Assembly (NCBI GenBank): GCA_009760885.1
Contig: CM019713.1
Location: 2,623,031-2,687,030, forward strand
DNA from: Achatina immaculata
Lineage: Eukaryota; Mollusca; Gastropoda; Stylommatophora; Achatinidae
Direction of reading: 5' to 3'
Length of the DNA: 64,000 bases
In this document: positions 23,205-32,721 of the stretch, one piece after another
Layout of the letters: each line of letters begins with the position of its first letter
Numbering within the stretch: the first letter of the stretch is position 1
Notes under the pieces: model-generated
Told to the model about the DNA's origin: nothing
Databases searched by the model: none
The model's input: the letters and a program-made list of their open reading frames with translations, nothing else
Made by a program: the position numbers and the translations under genes

Positions 23205-23555
23205 AAGGTCCGACAATTAAGTAATGATTATATTATGGCCAAGACAAAAATGCCATCTATGAAGTAAAGCATGGAATCCAACGGGGCAACCTTCATCTAT
23301 GATCTGGCAACTTTTCATCGCCGCCCATTAAGCAGACGACAAACAAGCAGCCACTTTGTTGACCTAGTCAGAGGTGCATTGTTACGTAATCAGCTTGGAG
23401 CTTTTAATCTGCAAACCCCCACCACACACGTGGTAAAATTATCTAGCGGGCAATAAAAAAATTTTTTTTAAAAAGCTTGGAGCAAAAAGTTAACATTAAA
23501 TTCTGTTTAAAACTTGGAAAAAGTGTCATTGAGACAGTTGAACTGATGCGATAAG
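23205..23555 (+). mobile_element. mariner-2 5' fragment
   Basis: The TIR-like TACAAGGTCCGACAATTAAGTAATGA is followed by sequence parallel to the start of mariner-2 at 60360 on the minus strand: MESNGATFIYDLATFHRR, RRQTS, ADLVRGALLRNQ-like, then TTAAATTCTGTTTAAAACTTGG. It is cut off at about 23555 by a GAA-tailed element and contains a small insertion at 23403-23473. Confidence 0.88.
23403..23473 (+). mobile_element. short A-tailed insertion in mariner-2
   Basis: The 10-bp AGCTTGGAGC occurs on both sides of a segment that is absent from the full mariner-2 copy at 60150-60180. The segment ends in an A/T-rich run. This looks like a 5'-truncated SINE or other retroposed piece with its target-site duplication. 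Its family is unknown. Confidence 0.65.
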
Positions 23556-23757
23556 TTCTTCTTCTTCTTCGCTTCTACCACCAAAACCGCCCTGTGATCC
23601 TACTGAGTTTACACCTGTGGTCCTCATTAAGTCCCGTGGTCTCCTGTGTGGTCCCCAAAAGGACCACACGAGATCCCCGAGAGGACCACAAGAGGTTCAG
23701 AGTATCGCAGGGGTTGAGCCTGTATTCTTGGTGGGTCTCAGAAGCGGGATTGCGTGA
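23556..23757 (-). mobile_element. GAA-tailed short element (copy 1)
   Basis: On the minus strand the element starts near CACGCAATCCCGCTTCTG, contains an imperfect inverted repeat around GTGGTCCTTTTGGGGACCAC, and ends GGTAGAAGCGAAGAAGAAGAA. Copy 2 at 61507-61712 has clean target-site duplications that define both ends. It has no RT. Its 3' end resembles that of LINE-E. Confidence 0.8.
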
Positions 23758-23784
23758 CATTGTGGTTTTCGTTGCACCAGTTTA

Positions 23785-24390
23785 GTCTAGGGTTGGACTT
23801 TCTCACCGGAAGATCTCGACGTGTTTTGGATATCAGTATATTCCCGCTGGGTGAGAGGTGGTAGCCCACCCAGGCCAGAGTTGGATTTTCTCACCGGAAA
23901 GCCTCGACGTGTTTTGAGATACCCGTGTATCATCGCCGGGTGAGAGGTGGTTGCCCATCCAGTCCAGTGTTGGACTTTCTCACCGGAAAACCTCAGCGTG
24001 ATTAGGATACGCAAACATCCCCGCCGGGTAAGAGGTGGTTGCTTAAACTAGACTGCACTGGTCCAATGTCTCCGACTTCAGCATTTTGTGGTTGTGGCCG
24101 CTACCCTTCCTAGTTGTGACCAGGATGGAGCTTTTGTCCAGGAGGACGAATCCTCGCCACTAGTGACTTCCACGCCTGGGTTGAGCCGGTTTAGGCATAA
24201 TATCCCAGTATGGGTGTGTTTGGGACGTGACCGGCCTCAAGAGCAGAGGTACTGTGACATGCGTAGCCTTCAAGTTTCACCCCAGGTGTGAACCGGTTTA
24301 GGCATATTTCACCAGTATGGGTGTATATCGGGCGTAGCCGGCCTCTAGAGCAGAGGTGCCGTGGTATGTGTAGCTCTCGCAGCGATACTA
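23785..24390. repeat. GC-rich structured repeats of unknown origin
   Basis: Three tandem units of about 88 bp (23790-24050) each carry TTGGACTTTCTCACCGGAA, CTCGACGTG and GGGTGAGAGGTGGTTGCCCA. After a spacer come two units of about 105 bp (24180-24390) with CCGGTTTAGGCAT, CCAGTATGGGTGT, CCGGCCTC and AGAGCAGAGGT. GC content is clearly higher than in the flanks. I find no protein motif on either strand. Confidence 0.7.
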
Positions 24391-24539
24391 CTGGACATAC
24401 CGATTAAACTTCACTTTATCCTTTCTTTCACCTTTTCACATCGGCGCCGCAAAGCAACCCTTACTTCTTTTCCGCAGTTTCTTCCTTGACCGGGAGGAAC
24501 CTCACTCCACGCGCGGCATCCGAAGAGTCTCGCCAGCAG

Positions 24540-24720
24540 TGTTTTAGTGTAAACGCTTTGTCAATAATTTTGCAGGCCCCGATTGCAGGTGGTGGGGACA
24601 CAGAAACATAAGGGTCACAGCGATTCTCAACAGACAAGGTACAGGTCAAACAAATGTGTACTAGTGCAGTCTGTAGACCCCGATTGCGTGCGGTATTGGC
24701 ACAGAATACAACACAACCCA
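24540..24720. other. short repeated GC-rich stretch, unassigned
   Basis: Two related blocks, CCCCGATTGCAGGTGGTGGGGACACAGAA and CCCCGATTGCGTGCGGTATTGGCACAGAA, lie about 95 bp apart. A minus-strand frame (24461-24721, 86 aa) crosses them but shows no domain. To 24880 the sequence is unremarkable, apart from a TGACGTCA palindrome at 24843-24850. Confidence 0.4.
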
Positions 24721-24999
24721 TGTTCTAAATTTCCACGGTACCATAAATGTACCTAACTAACAATTATCATATCACACTGTGGATGCATAAATAAAACCGT
24801 TATCGCCATTTACCCCCTCGAAGCTTCTTCTCACACTCTCAATGACGTCAGAAATCTTACTACGTAAGCACTCTGTGTTGTTTCGTTAACTCATTTCTGG
24901 TTCTATAGTTCCTTGCCCCTCCCCACTTTTTTTTAAAAATTTCGTCATCAATACTACCACAAGGCCATAACTTGTGCAAAACTTCATGTTTTCCGTATG

Positions 25000-25165
25000 T
25001 ATGTATGTGTGTGTGTTTGTGTGTATATATGTATGTATGTGTGTGGTTTTGTATGTATATGTGTGTGTGGTTTTGTATGTATATGTGTGTGTTTGTGTGT
25101 ACGTATGTATGTATGTGTGTGGTTTTGTATGTATGTATGTCGGTATGTATGTATGTATGTGCTAC
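25000..25165. repeat. (TATG/TG)n microsatellite, unit 1
   Basis: TATGTATG and TGTGTGTG runs are interspersed with GGTTTTGTATGTATATG. The parallel stretch in unit 2 is 26517-26698. Open frames rich in Y, V and C on + are artefacts of the repeat. Confidence 0.93.
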
Positions 25166-25639
25166 CACCATATAGTCTAACACATCGTATTTGCTAATAC
25201 AGCGTTCTTTTGTCTACACACAGTATTTACTAAGAGTGTATCGTTAACACAGCATACTTGCTAACACACTGTATGTGCTGACACAGTGTATTAGTTAACA
25301 CAGCGTACTTGCTAACACACTGTATGTGCTGACTCAGTGTATTAGTTAACACAGCGTGCATGATAACCCGCTAGCGAAGAATAAAGCGTAACTGTAGCGA
25401 GGGACGCTGTAACACTGATAGGAGCAGACAAGATTCGGACCGTACCAGGCAGTCAGCATCTTGCGTCTTGTAATTATTTAGCAGTAACTTATTTAGTGCA
25501 ACATTTATACTTCACATTTAACATTGGAACATCATCGACGTAAGTCTTCATTAGGTGACCTGTGTTGGTTTTTGATGCTATGGCCCACAGCGTACATGAC
25601 ATCATGTAGGGCATGTTGGTCTATGTATGGCAGTACAGA

Positions 25640-26402
25640 CATGTTTGAGAATTTTGCTGCCCCTTCCCCCCCCCCCCCCCCCCCAGTTTGTGCCTGCTAG
25701 TTTTTTTTTTAATGGACAGCTTCTTGGTTGCTTTTGTTTCAGTGGGCCTGAAATGTAGCTTCCATGTAAGTTTTTTTGTCCAGTTTTAATCCAAGATAGG
25801 TTGGGTTCTCTTCACAGGGCAGGTCTTTTCCTTGCATTTGCAGGTTTATTCTTTCACCCTTGGTGGATAGGGAGAATGTTGTTGTTTTGGAGGTGTTAGT
25901 TTAGACTCCCAAATTTGCTGCTCATGATTCAATGCTGTTTAGTGTTGCTTGCATTCTGCTTTTTAGTGTTGTTAGTTTTCCAGAAGCTAGGACATGCAAA
26001 TGACTGACTGACTGAGTTTTCCAGAAGTACTCCAAACAGCAAAGTCGTCAGCATGTAGGACTTTGGAGATGTGTCTTGTGAGGTTTTCTGTGATGTCGTT
26101 GATGAATATGTTGATAAGAGTGGGAGATAAGATACCTTCCTTGTGGCACAACCTGTTGTAGGCTGACTCGTCGACTGAAGGTACCATCTAGTTTTACTCT
26201 GGCTGTGTGGTAGCAAGTGAAGTCTTTTATTCAGAAGTACATTCTTCCTTTGACTTTGTTTTGTAGCAGCTTTAGGTGTAGCCTTTCCTTCCAGGCCTTG
26301 TCAAAAGCTTCAGTGAGGCAGCCTGTACTTTATCCTTCTTCTGGAAGCCATTTTCTATTTCATGGGTCAGATACACCAGCTGGTCATCAGTGCTGTGTGT
26401 TT
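25640..26402 (-). mobile_element. LINE-F 3' half (RT palm to thumb), unit 1
   Basis: The minus strand encodes part of a Jockey/I-type RT. Frame 25987-26187 has LCHKEGILSPTLINIFINDI (motif B region) and ADDFAVW (motif C, the catalytic acid pair). Downstream, in broken frames, come NPTYLGLKLDKK (thumb) and NLQMQGKDL. It lacks the finger region because unit 1 stops within the RT at the minisatellite. Confidence 0.85.
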
Positions 26403-27179
26403 TTTCGTTAACTCATTTCTGGTTCTATAGTTCCTCGCCCCTCCCCACTTTTTAAAAAAAAATTCGTCATCAATACTACCACAAGGCCATAACTTGTGCA
26501 AAACTTCATGTTTTCCGTATGTATGTATGTATGTATGTATGTATGTGTGTGTGTTTGTGTGTGTATATATGTATGTATGTGTGTGGTTTTGTATGTATAT
26601 GTGTGTGTGGTTTTGTATGTATATGTGTGTGTTTGTGTGTACGTATGTATGTATGTGTGTGGTTTTGTATGTATGTATGTCGGTATGTATGTATGTGCTA
26701 CCACCGTATAGTCTAACACATCGTATTTGCTAATACAGCGTTCTTTTGTCTACACACAGTATTTACTAAGAGTGTATCGTTAACACAGCATACTTGCTAA
26801 CACACTGTATGTGCTGACACAGTGTATTAGTTAACACAGCGTACTTGCTAACACACTGTATGTGCTGACTCAGTGTATTAGTTAACACAGCGTGCATGAT
26901 AACCCGCTAGCGAAGAATAAAGCGTAACTGTAGCGAGGGACGCTGTAACACTGATAGGAGCAGACAAGATTCGGACCGTACCAGGCAGTCAGCATCTTGC
27001 GTCTTGTAATTATTTAGCAGTAACTTATTTAGTGCAACATTTATACTTCACATTTAACATTGGAACATCATCGACGTAAGTCTTCATTAGGTGACCTGTG
27101 TTGGTTTTTGATGCTATGGCCCACAGCGTACATGACATCATGTAGGGCATGTTGGTCTATGTATGGCAGTACAGACATG

Positions 27180-28960
27180 TTTGAGAATTTTGCTGCCCCT
27201 TCCCCCCCCCCCCCCCCCCCAGTTTGTGCCTGCTAGTTTTTTTTTTAATGGACAGCTTCTTGGTTGCTTTTGTTTCAGTGGGCCTGAAATGTAGCTTCCA
27301 TGTAAGTTTTTTTGTCCAGTTTTAATCCAAGATAGGTTGGGTTCTCTTCACAGGGCAGGTCTTTTCCTTGCATTTGCAGGTTTATTCTTTCACCCTTGGT
27401 GGATAGGGAGAATGTTGTTGTTTTGGAGGTGTTAGTTTAGACTCCCAAATTTGCTGCTCATGATTCAATGCTGTTTAGTGTTGCTTGCATTCTGCTTTTT
27501 AGTGTTGTTAGTTTTCCAGAAGCTAGGACATGCAAATGACTGACTGACTGAGTTTTCCAGAAGTACTCCAAACAGCAAAGTCGTCAGCATGTAGGGCTTT
27601 GGAGATGTGTCTTGGGAGGTTTTCTGTGATGTCGTTGATGAATATGTTGATAAGAGTGGGAGATAAGATACCTTCCTTGTGGCACAACCTGTTGTAGGCT
27701 GACTCGTCGACTGAAGGTACCATCTAGTTTTACTCTGGCTGTGTGGTAGCAAGTGAAGTCTTTTATTCAGAAGTACATTCTTCCTTTGACTTTGTTTTGT
27801 AGCAGCTTTAGGTGTAGCCTTTCCTTCCAGACCTTGTCAAAAGCTTCAGTGAGGCAGCCTGTACTTTATCCTTCTTCTGGAAGCCATTTTCTATTTCATG
27901 GGTCAGATACACCAGCTGGTCATCAGTGCTGTGTGTTTTTTTCTTGGGTCAGATACACCAGCTGGTCATCAGTGCTGTGTGTTTTTTCTTGGGTCAGATA
28001 CACCAGCTGGTCATCAGTGCTGTGGTTTTTCTTGGGTCAGATACACCAGCTGGTCGTCAGTGCTGTGGTTTTTCTTGGGTCAGATACACCAGCTGGTCGT
28101 CAGTGCTGTGGTTTTTCTTGGGTCAGATACACCAGCTGGTCATCAGTGCTGTGTGTTTTTTTCTTGGGTCAGATACACCAGCTGGTCGTCAGTGCTGTGG
28201 TTTTTCTTGGGTCAGATACACCAGCTGGTCGTCAGTGCTGTGGTTTTTCTTGGGTCAGATACACCAGCTGGTCATCAGTGCTGTGTGTTTTTTCTTGGGT
28301 CAGATACACCAGCTGGTCATCAGTGCTGTGTGATTTTTCTTGGGTCAGATACACCAGCTGGTCGTCAGTGCTGTAGTTTTTTCTTGGGTCAGATACACTA
28401 GCTGGTCATCAGTGCTGTGGTTTTTTCCTAAAGGCTGGTTGCGAGTTGTCAGGCAGGTTGTTTTCCTCTAGGTGTCTTACAAGTTTCGAGTTCACCATTC
28501 TTTCCATGATCTTACCCATCCAGCTGAGGAGTCTGACTGGTCGATAGCTGGTCTTTTTTAACTTTATCTGTTAGCTTCTTTCTGATCTGGGTTGTGGTGC
28601 CCCCCTCCCCCCCCCCCCGGTCTAGGGAGCTCCCCGGTCATCCATTACTGGTTTATTATCTGGAGAAGCTGGATTCTGGTTTTGGTTCCTAAATGTTTTA
28701 TCATTTCATTGCTGACCCCCGTCCTTGCCCGAAACACTCTTATTTTTTGATGTGTCTATGGCTTTGTTTAGTTCGGTGATGGAGAAGGCTACTGTCATGC
28801 TGGCTGAGGGCTTTTGTTTCTTCAAACTTTGTCTGATTTTTTTTTTTTAGACTTCACTGATGCAGTGTTTAGGGAGCGCTACAGTGCTTTCTTCCTTGTA
28901 GAATTCAGCCAGGATGTTTGCAGCCTTATTACCTGTGTAGAGTATGTTGTTTTTCTTCGA
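27180..28960 (-). mobile_element. LINE-F RT, unit 2, with minisatellite inside
   Basis: Read on the minus strand from 28960, the order is N-terminal RT (ILAEFYKEES, then KSVSGKDGVSNEMIKHLG), fingers (YRPVRLLSWMGKIMERM, LEENNLPDNSQPAF), the expanded array at 27900-28430, then YLTHEIENGFQKKDK, motif B (LSPTLINIFINDI), motif C (ADDFAVW) and thumb. Several stops and frameshifts make it a pseudogene. Its special feature is that the array lies exactly where one STDDQLVYLT-type segment is expected. Confidence 0.85.
27900..28430 (-). repeat. 12-copy 42-46-bp minisatellite from RT codons
   Basis: Twelve copies of GGGTCAGATACACCAGCTGG plus TCATCAGTGCTGTG or TCGTCAGTGCTGTG are separated by T-rich linkers of variable length; copies start near 27900, 27945, 27991, 28034, 28077, 28120, 28165, 28209, 28252, 28297, 28342 and 28386. 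On the minus strand the unit reads HSTDDQLVYLTQEK, which is the (R/H)ST(E/D)DQLVYLT segment of the surrounding LINE-F RT. Confidence 0.93.
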
Positions 28961-30084
28961 GGACTGTTATATTTTGCTTAATTTGATTTAATTCGATGTT
29001 TCCCATGCACAAGCCTTGGTTACAACTATAATTAAAGTTGCATCTTTCATATGACAATACTATTTTTTTTCTAAACCTGAAAAAAATAGGTTTATACATA
29101 CATTTATGCTTCATTTGCTGTCCATATTGAATTTGTTTTTAATTGAGAGACATTAACATTTATTTTTCTTGATGAATAAGCTTTATACAGCTGTACTCTG
29201 TATTTTATGAATCTGACTAATATGTCGAAACAGACCAAAGATCCAAGAGAGTACGAGGGACAAAAAAGCTTATTTAAAGAAACGGGAATTTCCTCTTTGA
29301 TATGTCGTCTTTGATCTGAATATGTGTTCAAAATTGCGTAAAATTAACTATTAAACTATTTTTAGATCAGTTTCATTGTGTTTATGAAATACCATACCAC
29401 ATATACCAAGTTTCAAAATTAAACTGCGTAGTCTTTACAGATTCACGCGTCTGCTCATCCTTAGGAACTCAAAAGTGAGAACGTGCTAGAGGCTACGAGA
29501 AACGTCCTTGTAGACAATGAACAGTGCCGTGGATTTCATGTAGTAGTTACTTTCCACCACAGAAATATATAAACAATGAGTTAGGTATTTTACGTCCTTG
29601 TTTTATGCATTTATCTGTGTATATGTTGCCTTTGTTACGTAGGCAGGCTATCTTCCCCCTCCCTCCTTTCTTGTTGTCAACTTGTATGAATAATAATTTT
29701 TAAAAAGGTCCAGCAAATTCACGACACGGCGCTTCGTTATTGAAAACAAAATCAGCTCCTATCTTTAAAAGAAAATTGTCAATTCTTCAAGTTTTATGAA
29801 TAGTGTCAGTTACATTCATGTCGGTTAACGTTTTATAAAAGAGTTGTGTAGACCAACGTGCAGTATTGCGTCAGCATTAACTATAGTATATATTGACAAG
29901 TTATGGCATAGAAATGTTTCTCTTGAGCTTATCTCGTCGGGAAATACCGATAAGAGGTTTTATTCCAACGAAGCAAAAGTGCCCAGCAAGAATGCTGATG
30001 TATTTGAAGACAGTTACATTTACTGATGCCTATGTGCAGGAAACTCTACTGTAGAGAGTGGAACAACAACACAACTCCTTCAGA

Positions 30085-30420
30085 TCATCAGAGGAAGTAC
30101 CCCCCCCCCCCCTTTTCAGACAAGTATTTCGGCCCTATTAAACTCCTGACACTAAAGGTGAGGGAGGGGGGCCCTCTGGGTCATGACTCCCAGAGGTCTT
30201 GTGGGTTGTTTCTTTTTTTGTTTTTCTTCCCGGTCCCGGGATTGAACCTGTGATCTTCCAGTTGGAAGATAATAACTAAATGCCTAAATGACTCATACAC
30301 GAGTATGAGACTTTTCCATTCTTGTAGTATGGGAGCAGAATCAGTAGATTGCAAATTAGTCATAAACCAAACAGGAAACAGCACTAGGCTATGCCCAGTA
30401 TTCATGATGTATCAAGAACA
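30085..30420 (-). mobile_element. SINE-like element, tRNA head on minus
   Basis: The minus strand at about 30225-30310 has a tRNA-like segment with box B GGTTCAATCCCGGGA and a weaker upstream box A. A poly-T stretch and a C/G-rich body lie at lower coordinates. I found no second copy in the window to define its limits. 28961-30080 shows nothing I recognise. Confidence 0.45.
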
Positions 30421-30649
30421 AATCTAAAGCTAATCATGCATTACATTGATTATTACATGTGAAACTGAAACAAGAAAAGTTAATACCAGTTACGGGACAA
30501 AATGCAGAAAAAAAAGTTATTCAGCTGGAAAAAAAATGACTGAATAAAAAAAAAATGTTAGAAGTTAATATTCTTCATGGATGCTTTTAACTTTAAAAAA
30601 AAAAAAGGTTAGTACATTTCCCTACATAACACAATGAGTGAGAAAACTC

Positions 30650-30835
30650 TTGGTCAGAACAAGTTAGTTGTGAATGTTCATTCATTCATTCATTCATTTG
30701 CTTGTCCCTTGCGGAACTTTGCCTCCAAAATAGCACTCCTGTAGGCCTCTCGGTTGTGAGCAAGATGGCCTGCTGCTGATGCATTCATTTGCAGATCATC
30801 AACGATGGTTGTGAATGTATCACCAGTAATAACTG
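30650..30835 (-). mobile_element. LINE-G 3' fragment
   Basis: On + this reads (ATTC)n, then TTGCTTGTCCCTTGCGGAACTTTGCCTCC. On the minus strand it gives QMNASAAGHLAHNREAYRSA-like residues followed by the FRKGQA terminus and an (AATG)n tail. The copy at 55385-55612 is the best preserved. Confidence 0.85.
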
Positions 30836-30999
30836 CACTCAAAAGCCAAAAGAGTGACATAAAAAAAAATATATCAGAAGGGTAATAATGCAGTGAACCC
30901 TATCTCACAGTACTTTCCACAAAAATGATGAGATGGTGCAATGAGATGCATGTTAAGAAAAGAAAGAAGAAGAAGAAGAAAAGAGAAATCAAGACAGTC

Positions 31000-31720
31000 A
31001 GTATAATTAAACACCAGAGAGTGAAGAAGGAGGACAGAGCACACCTAAACATGAAGAGAGGCCATTGAAACACTACAGAGAGAACGAAGAGGATAGAGCA
31101 GGCCTAAACATGAAGAGAGGCCATTGAAACCCTACAGAGAGAACGAAGAGTATAGAGCAGGCCTAAACATGAAGAGAGGCCATTGAAACCCTACAGAGAG
31201 AACGAAGAGGATAGAGCAGGCCTAAACATGAAGAGAGGCCATTGAAACCCTAGAGAGAGAACGAAGAGGATAGAGCAGGCCTAAACATGAAGAGAGGCCA
31301 TTGAAACCCTACAGAGAGAACAAAGAGGATAGAGCAGGCCTAAACATGAAGAGAGGCCATTGAAACCCTACAGAGAGAACGAAGAGGATAGAGCAGGTCT
31401 AAACATGAAGAGAGGCCATTGAAACCCTACAGAGAAAACGAAGAGGATAGAGCAGGCCTAAACATGAAGAGAGGCCATTGAAACCCTACAGAGAGAACAA
31501 AGAGGATAGAGCAGGCCTAAACATGAAGAGAGGCCATTGAAACCCTACAGAGAGAACAAAGAGGATAGAGCAGGCCTAAACATGAAGAGAGGCCATTGAA
31601 ACCCTACAGAGAGAACGAAGAGGATAGAGCAGGCCTAAACATGAAGAGAGGCCATTGAAACCCTAGAGAGAGAACGAAGAGGATAGAGCAGGCCTAAACA
31701 TGAAGAGAGGCCAACTTTTA
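31000..31720. repeat. 59-bp minisatellite, 11 units
   Basis: Eleven full units of 59 bp (31053-31701) each contain GAAGAGAGGCCATTGAAACC and AGAGGATAGAGCAGGCCTAA. A diverged unit precedes them and a partial one follows. Units differ by single bases (CACTA/CCCTA, GAACGA/GAACAA, CTACAG/CTAGAG). The unit contains TAG in one frame and is not a multiple of 3, so it is non-coding. It lies between the two UBL copies. Confidence 0.95.
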
Positions 31721-32120
31721 AGAAAACTTAAAGGTAGCAGAAAAAAAAAAAAACAGTGTGGGACGCATGTAGGAAAGCTCAGATGTAAATTGAAGAGAAA
31801 GTTGTTTTTTTTTTATACCTTTAGATGTAGAGGTCTTGGATAATGATGTTTGTTTATTTAATTTTATCTGCTCTTAATTGTAAAGATGATGGATTATGAT
31901 GTACTGAGTTAAAATAAATTATACACCATACTTAGTAAATGTATGAATTCAGTTTTTCTTTTTTTTTAAAAATATGTTATTAAAATTAACATTTTCAGCA
32001 TATTTTGATGAGTACACTGAAGATTTTATTGTATGATGCAGTTTGATGAGATTTAGTGGTGCACATGTATGTTGATTCTTGCACTCATTATCACAGCTTC
32101 TCTTGACCATGATGTTCATA

Positions 32121-32216
32121 ATGGCATACCTAGAACAAGCTCAGAAATATGAAGCACATGCATATGCTGATGTTCAGTTTGAAGTTCACAAAGGACAGGG
32201 TATTTACATACATCAA
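32121..32216 (+). CDS. ubiquitin-like gene copy B, exon 1
   Basis: From ATG at 32121 this gives 32 residues. A short lead (MAYLEQAQKYEAHAY) is followed by ADVQFEVHKGQGIYIHQ, which aligns with the first hairpin of ubiquitin and with copy A exon 1 (AEIVFHVKQGQAAIVQHT). It ends in phase 0 before GTAACG, a weak donor. Upstream ATGs at 32079, 32109 and 32112 are in frame, and an acceptor-like TTATCACAG lies at 32088-32096, so the exact start is uncertain. It lies 400 bp downstream of the 59-bp minisatellite. Confidence 0.65.
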
Positions 32217-32427
32217 GTAACGAACATTACAACTTTTATTATTTACTTATATTCAGTTTATGTGTATTCTCGGATATAAAATATACATAAGCTGCCACTG
32301 ATATTTTTACTTTTAGTACCTTTCATACAATGAGACTGTGGCCCCAGAAAGTAACACAGCTATCATCTGTGTTATTTGGTCTGAGTGCATGAAATTCACA
32401 CTGGGGAAGTATCCCTTCAGCTATGTT

Positions 32428-32660
32428 AATGGTCTGGTTGGCTGAGTGGTTAAGGTTTCGGTCTAATGTTCTTGTGGTACTAGGTTCAAGTCCCAGCAGT
32501 GGGGATTTTTTTTTTCTGGTACGCACCAAAGCCCTGGGATCCACCCAGCCTCTAAAAATGGGTATCAGGAAAAATCTGAGAAGGTACATGCAGCCAAGTG
32601 TGATATTGATTATATCACGCTTCCATCTGCTGAAGATCATAGAAATATGGGCCTAATTGC
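32428..32660 (+). mobile_element. SINE-2 copy
   Basis: The tRNA-like head GTCTGGTTGGCTGAGTGGTTAAGG has box A, and AGGTTCAAGTCCCAGC has box B, about 75 bp in all. A T-rich linker, CCAGCCTCTAAAAATGGGTA and a body with GGTACATGCAGCCAAGTGTGATA follow. The body matches that of SINE-1, while the head differs. It sits in intron 1 of UBL copy B. Confidence 0.82.
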
Positions 32661-32721
32661 ATGGAAATGAGAATTCCTTCTCCCTGTGTTTTTTTTTTCT
32701 TTTATATCACTGTACTCTGTC

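Larger units (their letters stand above)
24881..27940. repeat. direct duplication of a 1.53-kb segment
   Basis: About 24884-26405 is repeated at about 26406-27940 with very few differences (TGTGAGG/TGGGAGG, AGGACTTT/AGGGCTTT, CAGGCC/CAGACC, and changes in TATG and C run lengths). Each unit holds a (TATG)n stretch, a 51-bp tandem pair with TAACACACTGTATGTGCTGACACAGTG, a poly-C run and the 3' half of LINE-F. Both units end in the GGGTCAGATACACCAGCTGG minisatellite. Confidence 0.94.

Noticed and set aside
24843..24850. CRE-like TGACGTCA as a promoter element
   Set aside because: A single 8-bp palindrome next to a repeat block is not enough evidence for a promoter.
24860..26733. Frames rich in Y, V, C or H, T, I around the (TATG)n stretches
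   Set aside because: Microsatellite translation artefacts, open because the repeat contains no stop codon in several frames.
27753..28401. Long + strand frames (up to 207 codons) repeating GSDTPAG or SWVRYTSW
   Set aside because: These are the antisense reading of the LINE-F-derived minisatellite. The meaningful reading is the minus-strand RT block.
27900..28430. CRISPR-like array (12 direct repeats with variable spacers)
   Set aside because: The spacers are only short T-rich linkers, the repeat derives from an RT coding segment, and the genome is eukaryotic.
31000..31720. CRISPR array or coding repeat
   Set aside because: The units are contiguous without spacers, the unit is 59 bp with a stop codon, and there is no cas gene.
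32428..32505. Functional tRNA gene
   Set aside because: The A and B boxes are present, but the acceptor and anticodon stems do not pair well, and a T-run plus the SINE body follow. It is a SINE head.
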